Positions 25,901 to 35,999 of a stretch of 64,000 nt of DNA are shown piece after piece (positions within the stretch are counted from its first letter, which is position 1; every line of letters starts with the position of its first letter). A program made the translations under genes and the position numbers. Source of the stretch: Siphlonurus alternatus (Eukaryota > Arthropoda > Insecta > Ephemeroptera > Siphlonuridae); assembly GCA_949825025.1 (NCBI GenBank), contig OX463780.1, forward strand, positions 17,767,480-17,831,479. The letters are read 5' to 3'. The notes below the pieces were generated by a model. The model saw nothing but the letters and a program-made list of their open reading frames with translations, made no database searches and was not told the origin of the DNA.

Positions 25901-28035
25901 ATTGGTTTATCTGCTTCTGTGTCTTTCAATTATTATATTTTCTAATGGTACGCAAGTACATGAAATTCTAGAGCTGAAAATATGCAACCTGGTGTTACAC
26001 TGTATTACGTTCCAATCTCGAATATTTTGTGATGACCTTAGGTATCACAATCATCCAAAAAAAGTACCCCCAAATTCACTGAAGTAACTTATTTTTTGTA
26101 TCTCTTAAAAACATTTACACTTCAGTACGTTGGCAATGTTAACTAATGAAAGAAATTATGTTAATTTGTGACACTGCTAACTTTTAATATGTTTAGTGCA
26201 GGTAGATAAATTTTTAAAAAAAGCGAATTTGAAAAAAAAAGAAAAATAAAAAAAATTCAAATATGTTCAATTCTCCGAACATTTTTAGTGACTCTAGGGT
26301 ATCACAATCATACAAATATATTTTTATTATAATTGACTAATTTTATAAGCTCAATGTGATGACATGTGATGACACTACTTTCCAAACGTTTCTTTCTACT
26401 GAAATTCTTTGAATAGAGAACAAATGTATTCTAAAATAAATTCAGGTGGTATTTGTTAACAATAGCAAATACAGTTTTCTGATCCTTTATTTACCTGCAC
26501 CAGACATAAAAAAAGAGTGTTGCAAAAATTAGCATTTATTCTTTTAATGGTTACTTAACATTTGCAGCGTTATGAAGTGTAATTTATTTTGTAAAAAATT
26601 AGTAAAAAAATTATGTTATTTCAGAGTATACGTTAAATTGGTTTATTTGCTTCTGTGTCTTTCAATTATTATATTTTCTAATGGTACGCAAGTACATGAA
26701 ATTCTAGAGCTGAAAATATGCAACCTGGTGTTACACTGTATTACGTTCCAATCTCGAATGTTTTGTGATGACCTTAGGTATCACAATCATCCAAAAAAAG
26801 TACCCCCAAATTCACTGAAGTAGCTTTTTTTTTGTATCTATTAAAAACATTTACACTTCAGTACGTTGGCAATGTTAACTAATAAAAGAAATAATGTTAA
26901 TTTGTGACACTGCTAACTTTTAATATGTTTAGTGCAGGTAGATAAAAGTTTAAAAAAGCGAATTTGAAGAATAAAAAACAATAAAAAAAAGTTCAAATAT
27001 GTTCAATTCTACGACCATTTTTAGTGACTCTAGGGTATCACAATCATACAAATATATTTTTATTATAATTGACTAATTTTATAAGCTCAATGTGATGACA
27101 TGTGATGACACTACTTTCCAAACGTTTCTTTCTATTGAAATTCTTTGAATGGAGAACAAATGTATTCTAAAATCAATTCAGGTGGTATTTGTTAACAATA
27201 GCAAATACAGTTTTTCTGATCCTTTATTTACCTGCACCAGACATAAAAACAGAGTGTTGCAAAAATTATCAATTATTCTTTTAATGGTTACTTAACATTT
27301 GCAACGTTATGAAGTGTAATTTATTTTGTAAAAAATTAGTAAAAAAAATTATGTTATTTCAGAGTATACGTTAAATTGATTTATTTGCTTCTGTGTCTTT
27401 CAATTATTATATTTTCTAATGGTACGCAAGTTCATGAAATTCTAGAGCTGAAAATATGCAACCTGGTGTTACACTGTATTACGTTCCAATCTTGAATGTT
27501 TTGTGATGACCTTAGGTATCACAATCATACACACAAAGTACCCCCAAATTCACTGAAGTAACTTATTTTTTGTATCTTTTAAAAACATTTACACTTCAGT
27601 ACGTTGGCAATGTTAACTAATGAAAGAAATAATGTTAATTCGTGACACTGCTAACTTTTAATATGTTAAGTGCAGGTAGATAAACGTTAAAAAAAAGCGA
27701 AATTAAAAAATCAAAAATAATAAAAATAATTTAATTCAGTTCAATTCTACGACCTCTTATGGTGACTTTAGGGTATCACAATCAAACAAATATATTTTTA
27801 ATATAAATGACATTTTATTTGCTCAATGTGATGACACTACTTCCGAAACGTGTCTTTCTATTTAAATTCTTTGACTGGGGAACAAATATTTTAAAATAAA
27901 TTGAGGTGCTAATCTGTTAACAATAGCAAATTCAGAATTTCAAAAATTATGGATATTTTTTTTTAATGGTTGCTTAACATTTGCAATGTAATGAAGTGTA
28001 AATATTTTTTGGAAATAATTGGTAAAAGAATTGTT
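22930..28035 (-). repeat. ~735-bp tandem satellite array, reversed arm (about 7 units)
   Basis: The inverse of the forward-arm unit, with markers near 23100, 23850, 24585, 25330, 26055, 26790 and 27525. The first (23.1 kb) and last (27.7-28.0 kb) units are clearly diverged and the inner ones are near identical. Homogenisation therefore spread in the middle. Confidence 0.95.
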
Positions 28036-28039
28036 ATTT

Positions 28040-28345
28040 CAGGGATGAAATCGGATGATGGCCACAGCCTGTTACGCATCCCAGCATTCGCTAAAATGTG
28101 AGTTAGGGAAACGTGGAAAACCTCAGTAAGAACGGATACCTCTACTTTTTTTCAATGGACCAAAGTGATGTCCAAAGCCTGAGGAACCACACACAAGTGC
28201 ATCACTGCACTGGGTGGAAAGCGAGACGAATTTACCCCAGGGAGAGAGCAGCGTAATTTTTACTTGAAACTGTAACACATCCAAGTACTAACCACGCTCG
28301 ATGTAGCTTGACTTCGATGATCTAACGAGAACCTATCAATGCACT
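28040..28345 (-). mobile_element. 5S-rRNA-derived SINE, diverged copy
   Basis: Aligns end to end with 31449-31770 but with many changes. The 5S-like head on the minus strand (GTTAGTACTTGGATG) is still recognisable at 28275-28340. It lies just beyond the reversed satellite arm. Confidence 0.75.
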
Positions 28346-28619
28346 GCGCCACGCTCGATAAGAAAATCATTTGAAAATACATAAAATAGCTATCATGAAA
28401 TGCTTCATAGCTTAACATTTGCAAAGTATACTCTAACAGGATATATTTTGATATCTGGATAAAGTATATTGGGCTTGTTAAATAAATAAACTAGTGGTGG
28501 GGTGTAAACTCGCCTAACGCTCGTTTGGTTCCAAGTCTTTTAATTAATTTTGTCAATCATATGTTGCCATCTATATAAGTATTCAGTACGTGATATCATA
28601 ACGGTATTTTAATGCAAAA

Positions 28620-28893
28620 TGGACAACCTACATGAAAATTTTTTATTACAGAAATAAATTGAAGGTACCAAATTATGCTAATCTGATTTTTTCCAGATTT
28701 TTTTGAAACACAGAACTATTTTTAAATAATTATAAAATGGGTTGCCACGCCCCCTGGAGGCGTCATTAGGCGTCTCTGTCGTATCCTTTTTATTAACGAT
28801 TCAGGGGTGCCAACTTAAATTACAGAACGTTCAATATTTATTTAAAAATAGTTGCAGGACTCATAAAAATCTAAAAAAATTCACTGTTATTCG
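28620..28893. mobile_element. Degenerate MITE family B copy
   Basis: Shares ATTACAGAAATAAATTGA, a GATTTTTTCCAGATTTTTTT block and AACTATTTTTAAATAATTA with family B (11917-12233), but the terminal TAGAGTATTG ends are gone and the centre is diverged. Confidence 0.55.
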
Positions 28894-28899
28894 TTTGTT

Positions 28900-30400
28900 G
28901 CGGCCACCCCGAGGAACCCCCAGGAAAATTTTCGTCGGGTTCCGACGATCCCATACGCTCTCCCAAAGGAAGTGCGTCCCAGCATAGGAAAACGCTGATT
29001 AATTTTTGGGTCCCGAAAGTGATGTTTAATAATATAGATAATATGCGCACGAGATATTCTTACGTACTAGATAAAGAATTATTATTAAAATAAATGGCGG
29101 AAATAATGAATTATTTGCAGGCTACTTGTTCATTAACTTTAATACAAATATGATATTCAGGAAATTTCGTAAGTTAAATTAATTAAAACATGCACGGAAA
29201 TCAATGATCTTAAACGTAATGCATGTGAAATTTTTTTTGTTTACATATTATAAAACATTATGTAATAATTTAAATGAATTATTGCATTCATTAAATTGGT
29301 GTTACGTAAGCATAAGTGAAGTAAAAAAAAAAAATATTAATAAATAATTAATTAATAATAAATTATTATTAATAAATTATTTTTAATAAATTATTATAAA
29401 TAAATTAAAAAGTGTATGGTGGAAATTGTTTTATGCGATGGGTAAAGGTAAAAAAGGAAAAAAAATAAAAATTGAGCTCGATTGAAAAATTATCAACGAA
29501 GTCTTGAATCAGCGCCATCTCTTGTCTGACAATGGCAATATTAGTATTAAATCAGCGCATTCGACCTGCTGCACTTTTTCACAATTGGTACTAACAATGA
29601 AGATTTACGACCAAAAAAAGTTCCAGACGGTTGGGAATGCCGAATGTGATGACCTGTCGCAGCAATGCACCATTGACAAAAAAAGGTCAGCACAATGAAC
29701 GCTCAGGTGGAAAAATGTCGTGTTTTGTGCTGACGGTCACCACAATGTTAAAAACGTCACCACGATTTGTATTTAAAATGGAACTTCGTCACCACAATGA
29801 AGCATGAAACAAACCTTCCATGCAAAATTGGCCAACTTTAAAAATTAATAACTCGAAAACTAGCTCGAATTTGTATCTGATATTTTAGCTACTGATAGGG
29901 GATGTAGGGGAGAACATTTTATTGTTATAATTTTCATGAATGGGATTTTTATTAAAATGGGCGTGTTATCTCTACCTTAAAAAAAGTATGCATTACATTT
30001 TCATGATACATAATATACATCGCGTAAAAATTATACCAGACATTCAGGTTTCATCATTTATTTATTATATTTATTAAAAAAACAGACTAACATATTAACA
30101 ATGCAGTTTGGTTGACACTATTTTATTAAAAAAAAAAGGCTAAAAACAATTTTTTATATATTTTTCTTACCACACACGTGAAGACTTATATATGAATTAA
30201 AAAAATAATTAAAAATTGGAAATTATATCTATTAAGTTTGAAACATTAAATCACGATTTCAAAAGGGTCATACGCTTGCATAATTAAGTGCGTGTCATAA
30301 CAAATTATAAATAAAATGATTAATTTTTTGTTTTTATATAATTTCTGCTTCTTTGTTGGGAGTATTATTATATAATTATATGATTTTGTCATATAATTTT
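28900..30400. other. Right subterminal part of the 22-kb element and AT-rich flank
   Basis: 29,500-29,976 carries several inverse TGTGNTGACC motifs (GGTCAGCACAATG, GGTCACCACAATG, CGTCACCACAATG) matching those near the left end. 28,900-29,500 and 29,985-30,400 are AT-rich without features. Confidence 0.5.
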
Positions 30401-30409
30401 ACCCATAAA

Positions 30410-30541
30410 AGGGGCGTGTCCTTAAAAAAATCGCGCCTGCGGCGGGCCATTGGGGGGCTCCGCCCCCCAACCCCCCATTGATGTTCTGCACGTCCCATGT
30501 CGGACAGCACCCCCAGAGAAAAGGGTCACGAGCCGCCCCTG
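30410..30541. mobile_element. hAT-like terminus, opposite orientation
   Basis: A GC-rich block (CGCGCCTGCGGCGGGCC, a hairpin-like GGGGGGCTCCGCCCCCC) ending in ACGAGCCGCCCCTG against a (TA)n tract. Mirrors the end at 5737. Fragment only. Confidence 0.45.
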
Positions 30542-31448
30542 ATATATATATATATATATAGATATACTTTTGCTATTTTTATGCTTCCGTTACGATCATA
30601 CTAAGTTGAGTTGATGTCTATCATTTAAAAAAAAATCATTAGTCTTCTTTCCTTTCAAGTTTTTTTTTCCATTTAATTATAATATTTGTATCTTATACAG
30701 CTTAAAAAAAATCTAAAAATGATAAAAATTTGCCTTTGATTAAAAAAAAAATTATCACATGAGTGACATTTTTTTTTTAAAGTTTTGCTTTAAAAATACA
30801 TTTAGTGGATGCATAGGACAGATAAGAGATCTGAATTGCTAAATTTTATGGCACGTTACACATACAGTGAAGATAAAATAATATTTTCAATAGCCCATGA
30901 ATATAGGATTTAGTAATTTAGTATAAAATATAATTATGTGTTATTATTTATTACACCATGAAAAAAACAAGAACTCGGACACACCCAGCTATGGAGTGTG
31001 AAATTTGACCACCTCTAGTATTCAATAATGTGTAATGCAATACTGCACTATTATAATTATAGCATATTTTCTTGAAATGGGTAGGCAATTTTTTATGTAT
31101 TTAAAAAAAAACATTGAGTCTATATGTAAAAAAATAATGAAAGAGCAGACATAGTAGTAAAAAAATACATATATATAATATACACAAAATATATATGTCT
31201 ATATTCTTTGCTGCCAAACGTTTTGACAAACCTTTCCATATAAAACAACTATATATATATAATAATATCAATACAAGCGTTTAATGGTCCAGCTCATATT
31301 ACATCAATTGATCAGTTCAATGTACAATAAAGGGCATAATGGACTGTGTATAATCAAGCCATGAATACATGTCGGTACTTTTGAACAAACGTAATATATA
31401 ATATATATATATATTTTTTTTTACAAGGATACATTCCTAAGAGCTTAC

Positions 31449-31770
31449 AGCTCGCGGCGGGGTAATGGGTAGGGATAAGGTAGGGAACGGATGCCACGGC
31501 CTGTTACGCGTCCCAGCATTCGCTGAGGTGAGACTGAGGGAACCGTGGAAAACCTCAGTCAGGACGGACACCTCTACTTTTTCTCAATGGACCAAAGCGA
31601 TGTCCAAAGCCTGGGGAACCACACACAAGTGCATCACTGCATTGGGTGGAAAGCGAGACGAATTTACCCCAGGGAGGGAGCAGCGTATTTTTTACTTGAA
31701 ACGGTCACCCATCCAAGTACTAACCACGCTCGACGTAGCCTGACTTCGGTGATCTAACGAGAACCGGTCA
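31449..31770 (-). mobile_element. 5S-rRNA-derived SINE (SINE3-like)
   Basis: On the minus strand the first ~70 nt read like 5S rRNA: GGTTCTCGTTAGATCACCGA, then GTGGTTAGTACTTGGATGGG and TGACC. These include the internal RNA polymerase III control region (A box, intermediate element and C box). The remaining ~250 nt body is unrelated to 5S and contains a GTGGTTCCCCAGGC block and a TTTTCCACGG block. No tail microsatellite is obvious. Function as a 5S gene is excluded by the missing ends. Confidence 0.85.
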
Positions 31771-31845
31771 ATATTTACAATCATACCATGCCTGATGCAG
31801 TCAAAATAAAAGACTATTATTAAAACCAGAGAGCCTTAATTCAAC

Positions 31846-32256
31846 TTAAGGTAGAGATAATATCGATCAGCTGTTCGACGTAGTCCCCTTTGATTAACAT
31901 GTAAACCTTAGCAAATTCACAAAAATTCTATTTTTTTTTTATTATTATGAGAGGCAGATATTAGTGCCTAAAACTCGTAGAAAAAGTATCAAAACAATTT
32001 AACGAGCCGATTTTTAATTAAGTTTTTAGTTTGTCTTTCCAAACTAGGAAGAGTCCTATGCTGAAAATTAAAATAACAATAATAATAATTAAAAAAAAAT
32101 CGGCTCGTTAAATTGTTTTGAAACTTTTTCTATGGCTTTTAGGCACTAATATCTGCTTCTCAAAAAAATTTCAGAATTTTTGTGAATTTGCTAAGGTGTA
32201 CATGTTAATTAAAGGGGACTACGTCGAACAGCTGATCGGCTTTATCTCTACCTTAA
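31846..32256. mobile_element. TTAA foldback MITE related by its ends to the 22-kb element
   Basis: TTAA-GGTAGAGATAA at the left and TTATCTCTACC-TTAA-type at the right, with arms of roughly 170 bp (CGATCAGCTGTTCGACG, TAGTGCCTAAAA, CAATTTAACGAGCCGATTT). Only the outer ~13 bp resemble the 22-kb element; the arm interior is different. Confidence 0.88.
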
Positions 32257-32341
32257 TTTAGCTTAAACTTTGAAAAACCTTAATGATGGTTTTGTGAGCT
32301 TATATTTTGTGTGCCATGAGACACCTCTATATTATATAATT

Positions 32342-32570
32342 TAATTAATAATAATAATAATAATAATAATAATTTTATTTCGATCGTTGGCTTTACAGCA
32401 TAGATCACGTCAGATTTGTTACATAAATCATACATAACAGGTACTTAAATCTAATTAAAATTACCTAAAATTAACATACATAGGTTTACACAAATAATTT
32501 TAAATAAATTTGCACTATTAACATAATATATGTATTGTATTATTCATTATTATCAGGTTCTTTAATCTTG

Positions 32571-32607
<37 letters not shown>

Positions 32608-35600
32608 TTAAAAATAGTTGAAGTTTTCAATATCACTTTCACTCTTTTTAATATAATTGTTTTATTATCTCCTCATATGATTTCTTGATGCACTATTAAA
32701 TAGATCACATAACACTTTGCACTATAGTTCACATAACACTTTGATGGTCAGATATTAAATTTGTTTACTATCTTTATTTCGGAGCCATAGATAAAGATAA
32801 CATTTTTTGTTTGTGTTGATCCGTAAGAGCAACGTTCCAGTTTGCAACATCCTCCTGCGTTATTTTTGATTTTTCATCATAAAAATCTTTTATGTTATAA
32901 TATTCTTTTTTGATTAATATAGTTTTTAATTTATTTTTAAATACATTATCACTAATTTCATCCCTCAATGACTCGGGTAAAAAATCATAGATTTTATGAG
33001 TTTGGTAATATGGATTATTTTTATAAAAAGCAGATTGATGCTTTTTTATTACAACTTTGGATTTGTTTCTGGTATCATAAGGAGAAATGTCGGAAACTTG
33101 AGCGTATGACTCTGGGTGTAATCTTTTATACATTGCACAATTCAAGATGTAAATACTGGGTAGAGTTAACACTTTCAAATCATAAAAATGTGTTCTACAG
33201 GTATCCATCTTTTTAAAACCTTTTATTGTTTTCACAGATCTTTTTTGTAGTATAAATAAACGATTTAGTACAGCATTATCACTTCCCCAGATTATGATAG
33301 AGTAGCTTAAATGGGAATATACATTTGCGTAGTAAACTGAGAGCAGTGTATCGTCTGAGACTAATCCTCTCAATGAATAGAGTAAAAAATTTCCACGATT
33401 AATTTGTTTTGAAAGTTCATGAAGATGAACATCCCAGTTTAATGTATTACTAATATTAAGCCCTAAGAATTTTGTGTCAGTGGCTTCTTTAATTGACTTG
33501 CCATCTAATTTAATATTAATATTTACATTTTCTTTATTAGTAGGCAAATGGAATCTGAGAAAAATAGTTTTATCAATATTTAATAATAAACGATTGTCAT
33601 TACACCAATTTTCTAGTTGTTGTACAGTATTATTTGCTTTTCTCTCTAATTCGACCACTGACTTTGCTGATATCCTGGCATTGGTATCGTCAGCATATTG
33701 CTCTACACTATCAGCATCTTTTAGATAAGATGCCAGATCATTAGTCGTAAAATTGTATATTCGGGGGCCTGTCTTACTGCCTTGAGGAACTCCTAGGGTA
33801 ATAGGTTTAAGAGCTGATTTGTAGACATGATTTAGGTCTCCATTTAATTCAGATCTTAGTTCGACATACTGGTATCTGTCGGTAAGATATGAATTAAAAA
33901 GCTTTATACTGTTCTCTTCGCAACCCATTGAGCGAAGTTTGGAGATAAATATATCAGGGGGGAGGCAGTCAAATGCTTTTGAAAAATCAAAAAATAGACC
34001 CAGTGAATATTTTTTTTGTTCTAAGTCATCATAAATTGGGTTAATGAATTCAAAAATGGCTGTAATTGTTGATTTATTTACTTGAAAGCCATGTTGAGTT
34101 GGAGATATTATTTGATATGTTTTTTCGTAGACAGCAAATTGATAGTCTATTACTGCTTCGAATATTTTTGAAAAAACTGATGACAAGCTTACTGGTCTAT
34201 AATTTTGTAGGTTACTTTTGTCTCCTTTTTTATGTAGTGGATTTACTTTTGATATTTTTAAACACGACGGGAAAATTCCCGCCAAGATTGATTCATTTAT
34301 TACGTAAGAAAGTGGGACTGCGATTAATTCTGCACAATATTTAATAACTGTATACGGTACCTCATCAGGTCCCGCTGCACTTTTATTAGGAAGATTTTTC
34401 ATAATTTTTAACACATCAGTATAGTGAATCGTATTAATTTTAAAAAGAGGTGCTTTAGTATTGGGGGTTGAATTATTATTTAAGTTATTATTATTATTTA
34501 AATTATTATTATTTAAGTTATTATCACATTGAGATGGTCTTTCGCCATATTTTGCAGCAACCATGTTTTGGGGGGTATTAACAAAATAATTATTACATTC
34601 ATTACATATCGATTCCGGATTTGTAATCGTATCATTATTTACAATCAATTCAGATATTGAGTTTTTACTTTTTTTATTACAATTTGTTGTATTTTTCACT
34701 ATGTCCCATGCTGTTTTTACTTTATTACTAGACTCTTTCATTTTTTTATCATTTAAATTTTGTATTGCCATTGATACCTTAAATTTATGTAATTTAATTT
34801 GTTTTTTATATTCAGGCATTAATGATGGATATGTATATTTAGCTGTAATATACATATTTTTAAGATTGCAGCTTTCTGCAACTAATTCTGGATAATATTT
34901 AATCCATTCTGGAGTGGATTTTTTATTATGTATTTTTTTTTTAATTTTTGGAAAAGCTTCGTTAAAATGAAACATAAATATTTCCAAAAATATTTTCCAT
35001 TTATGTTCAGCATCACCGTCATCCATTAGTGCAACCCAGTCCTCCCTGAGTAATAATTGCAAAAACAAGTCTTTATTTGCTTGGTCAAACACTCGGGTTG
35101 TTCTATATTTTGCTTTTGCGTCAGAGGAATTTTTACATAATAAAGGGAGGGCTATAAAAATGGTGTTGTATTTGTGGTCGCTTAGGTTAGTTATTTTAGT
35201 TTCAGGAAATGATAACAAATCTAATTTATTGCAAATTAAATGGTCAATAAGAGTTGATGACTTTTTGTTATCATGAGTAGGTATGTTATTAACCATATTT
35301 AAATTATATGTTTGTAATAAATCAATATATGCTGTACTTGTAGCATTATTTAAACTTATATCGATATTCATATCACCACCTACAAATATAATATCATTTT
35401 TATTTTTTACAAATTTCTGCAGTGTGTTTTCAAATTCATCTAAAAAAGTGAAAACATTTGATGACGGTGATCTATACACTGAGAAAAAATATATGTTACA
35501 TGATGTCGTTTTAATTTTCCCCCCACAACATTCATAATTTTTTTCACATACATTTATATCAGTAACTGGGTCAATATTAATTGTATTTTTAGCAAATAGT

Positions 35601-35830
35601 GCAACACCACCAGATTGTCTCTTGTTTTTTGTCCTTGAAAAATTTGAAATAAGATTATAATTTTTAAATTTAATTGTTTTAATTTCATTTTCTCGAAGTC
35701 CATGCTCAGACATTAAGATAATATCAATATTTTCTCTTTCAAGTTCTAATTCAAACGAAGGTTTCTTACGTTTGCTTATATGTTGAATGTTAATTTGCAT
35801 GATTTTAAATTTACATGGTGTTGTGCTATT
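32342..35830 (-). mobile_element. Non-LTR retrotransposon (jockey/CR1-like), minus strand
   Basis: The element covers the ORF at 32774-35800 plus a 3' UTR (32342-32773) with an internal poly-A run (T-run 32572-32602 on the plus strand). It terminates in an (ATT)n microsatellite at about 32345-32372, typical of CR1/L2/jockey-type 3' ends. The 5' boundary is not clear and no target duplication could be fixed. Confidence 0.85.
32774..35800 (-). CDS. LINE ORF2-type endonuclease/reverse transcriptase
   Basis: An uninterrupted 1008-codon protein. Residues 1-220 are an apurinic-type endonuclease (SEHGL at 31-35, GGDMNID at 141-147, SDH at 207-209). Residues 425-445 are an Asn-rich low-complexity linker. 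Residues 450-790 are the reverse transcriptase (KKGDKSNLQNYRPVSL near 524-539, FFDFSKAFDC at 603-612, GVPQGSKTGP near 670-679, catalytic YADD at 702-705). The C-terminal region has the thumb-like tail typical of jockey/CR1-type elements. Catalytic residues look intact, suggesting a young copy. No ORF1 is seen upstream. The start is the ATG immediately before the endonuclease domain, so the element may be 5'-truncated. Assignment to the jockey/CR1 group rests on architecture and the (AAT)n tail. Confidence 0.93.
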   Translation of the reverse strand: MQINIQHISKRKKPSFELELERENIDIILMSEHGLRENEIKTIKFKNYNLISNFSRTKNKRQSGGVALFAKNTINIDPVTDINVCEKNYECCGGKIKTTSCNIYFFSVYRSPSSNVFTFLDEFENTLQKFVKNKNDIIFVGGDMNIDISLNNATSTAYIDLLQTYNLNMVNNIPTHDNKKSSTLIDHLICNKLDLLSFPETKITNLSDHKYNTIFIALPLLCKNSSDAKAKYRTTRVFDQANKDLFLQLLLREDWVALMDDGDAEHKWKIFLEIFMFHFNEAFPKIKKKIHNKKSTPEWIKYYPELVAESCNLKNMYITAKYTYPSLMPEYKKQIKLHKFKVSMAIQNLNDKKMKESSNKVKTAWDIVKNTTNCNKKSKNSISELIVNNDTITNPESICNECNNYFVNTPQNMVAAKYGERPSQCDNNLNNNNLNNNNNLNNNSTPNTKAPLFKINTIHYTDVLKIMKNLPNKSAAGPDEVPYTVIKYCAELIAVPLSYVINESILAGIFPSCLKISKVNPLHKKGDKSNLQNYRPVSLSSVFSKIFEAVIDYQFAVYEKTYQIISPTQHGFQVNKSTITAIFEFINPIYDDLEQKKYSLGLFFDFSKAFDCLPPDIFISKLRSMGCEENSIKLFNSYLTDRYQYVELRSELNGDLNHVYKSALKPITLGVPQGSKTGPRIYNFTTNDLASYLKDADSVEQYADDTNARISAKSVVELERKANNTVQQLENWCNDNRLLLNIDKTIFLRFHLPTNKENVNINIKLDGKSIKEATDTKFLGLNISNTLNWDVHLHELSKQINRGNFLLYSLRGLVSDDTLLSVYYANVYSHLSYSIIIWGSDNAVLNRLFILQKRSVKTIKGFKKMDTCRTHFYDLKVLTLPSIYILNCAMYKRLHPESYAQVSDISPYDTRNKSKVVIKKHQSAFYKNNPYYQTHKIYDFLPESLRDEISDNVFKNKLKTILIKKEYYNIKDFYDEKSKITQEDVANWNVALTDQHKQKMLSLSMAPK

Positions 35831-35999
35831 TAATTACCTCTGCCTATAAATAAAATAAATAAAACCTCGTATGAAATTTTAATGAAATGAAAAGTGGACA
35901 TCTCTCCTGATTGGTCCATGCCCGAGCCCAACGGAAACACATGAAGGAGCCACGAGCGCCCAATGTAGATGAGCTATGCACGGAAAGCTGAGGTCAATG

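Larger units (their letters stand above)
7911..29980. mobile_element. 22-kb TTAA-flanked foldback element with satellite arms
   Basis: It starts TTAA-GGTAGAGATAACAC and ends GTGTTATCTCTACC-TTAA. The two ends match as an inverted repeat for about 220-250 bp, including a TTTTCTCCTCTATACACCC-type block, a CAGTAGCTAAAATATCA block, a TTTTCGAGTTATTAATT block and CATGCTTCATTGTGGTGAC. Inside each end lie scattered TGTGNTGACC-type motifs, then tandem ~735-bp units running in opposite directions in the two halves. The layout resembles foldback/Galileo-like elements whose arms are tandem repeats. TTAA targets are known for piggyBac and Kolobok groups, but no transposase is seen, so the superfamily is open. 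It carries nested insertions (11917-12233, 15923-21234, 28040-28345, 28620-28893). Confidence 0.65.

Noticed and set aside
9423..26823. Recurring ~61-83-codon frames beginning MVYLLLCLSIIIF in most satellite units
   Set aside because: They recur only because the units are near identical; no start context, no other protein support, and the frame breaks in diverged units.
31465..31743. 92-codon frame over the SINE
   Set aside because: It overlaps the 5S-derived SINE and reads antisense to its head; not a protein gene.
31449..31770. Functional 5S rRNA gene
   Set aside because: Only the internal portion resembles 5S; the ends that form helix I are missing.
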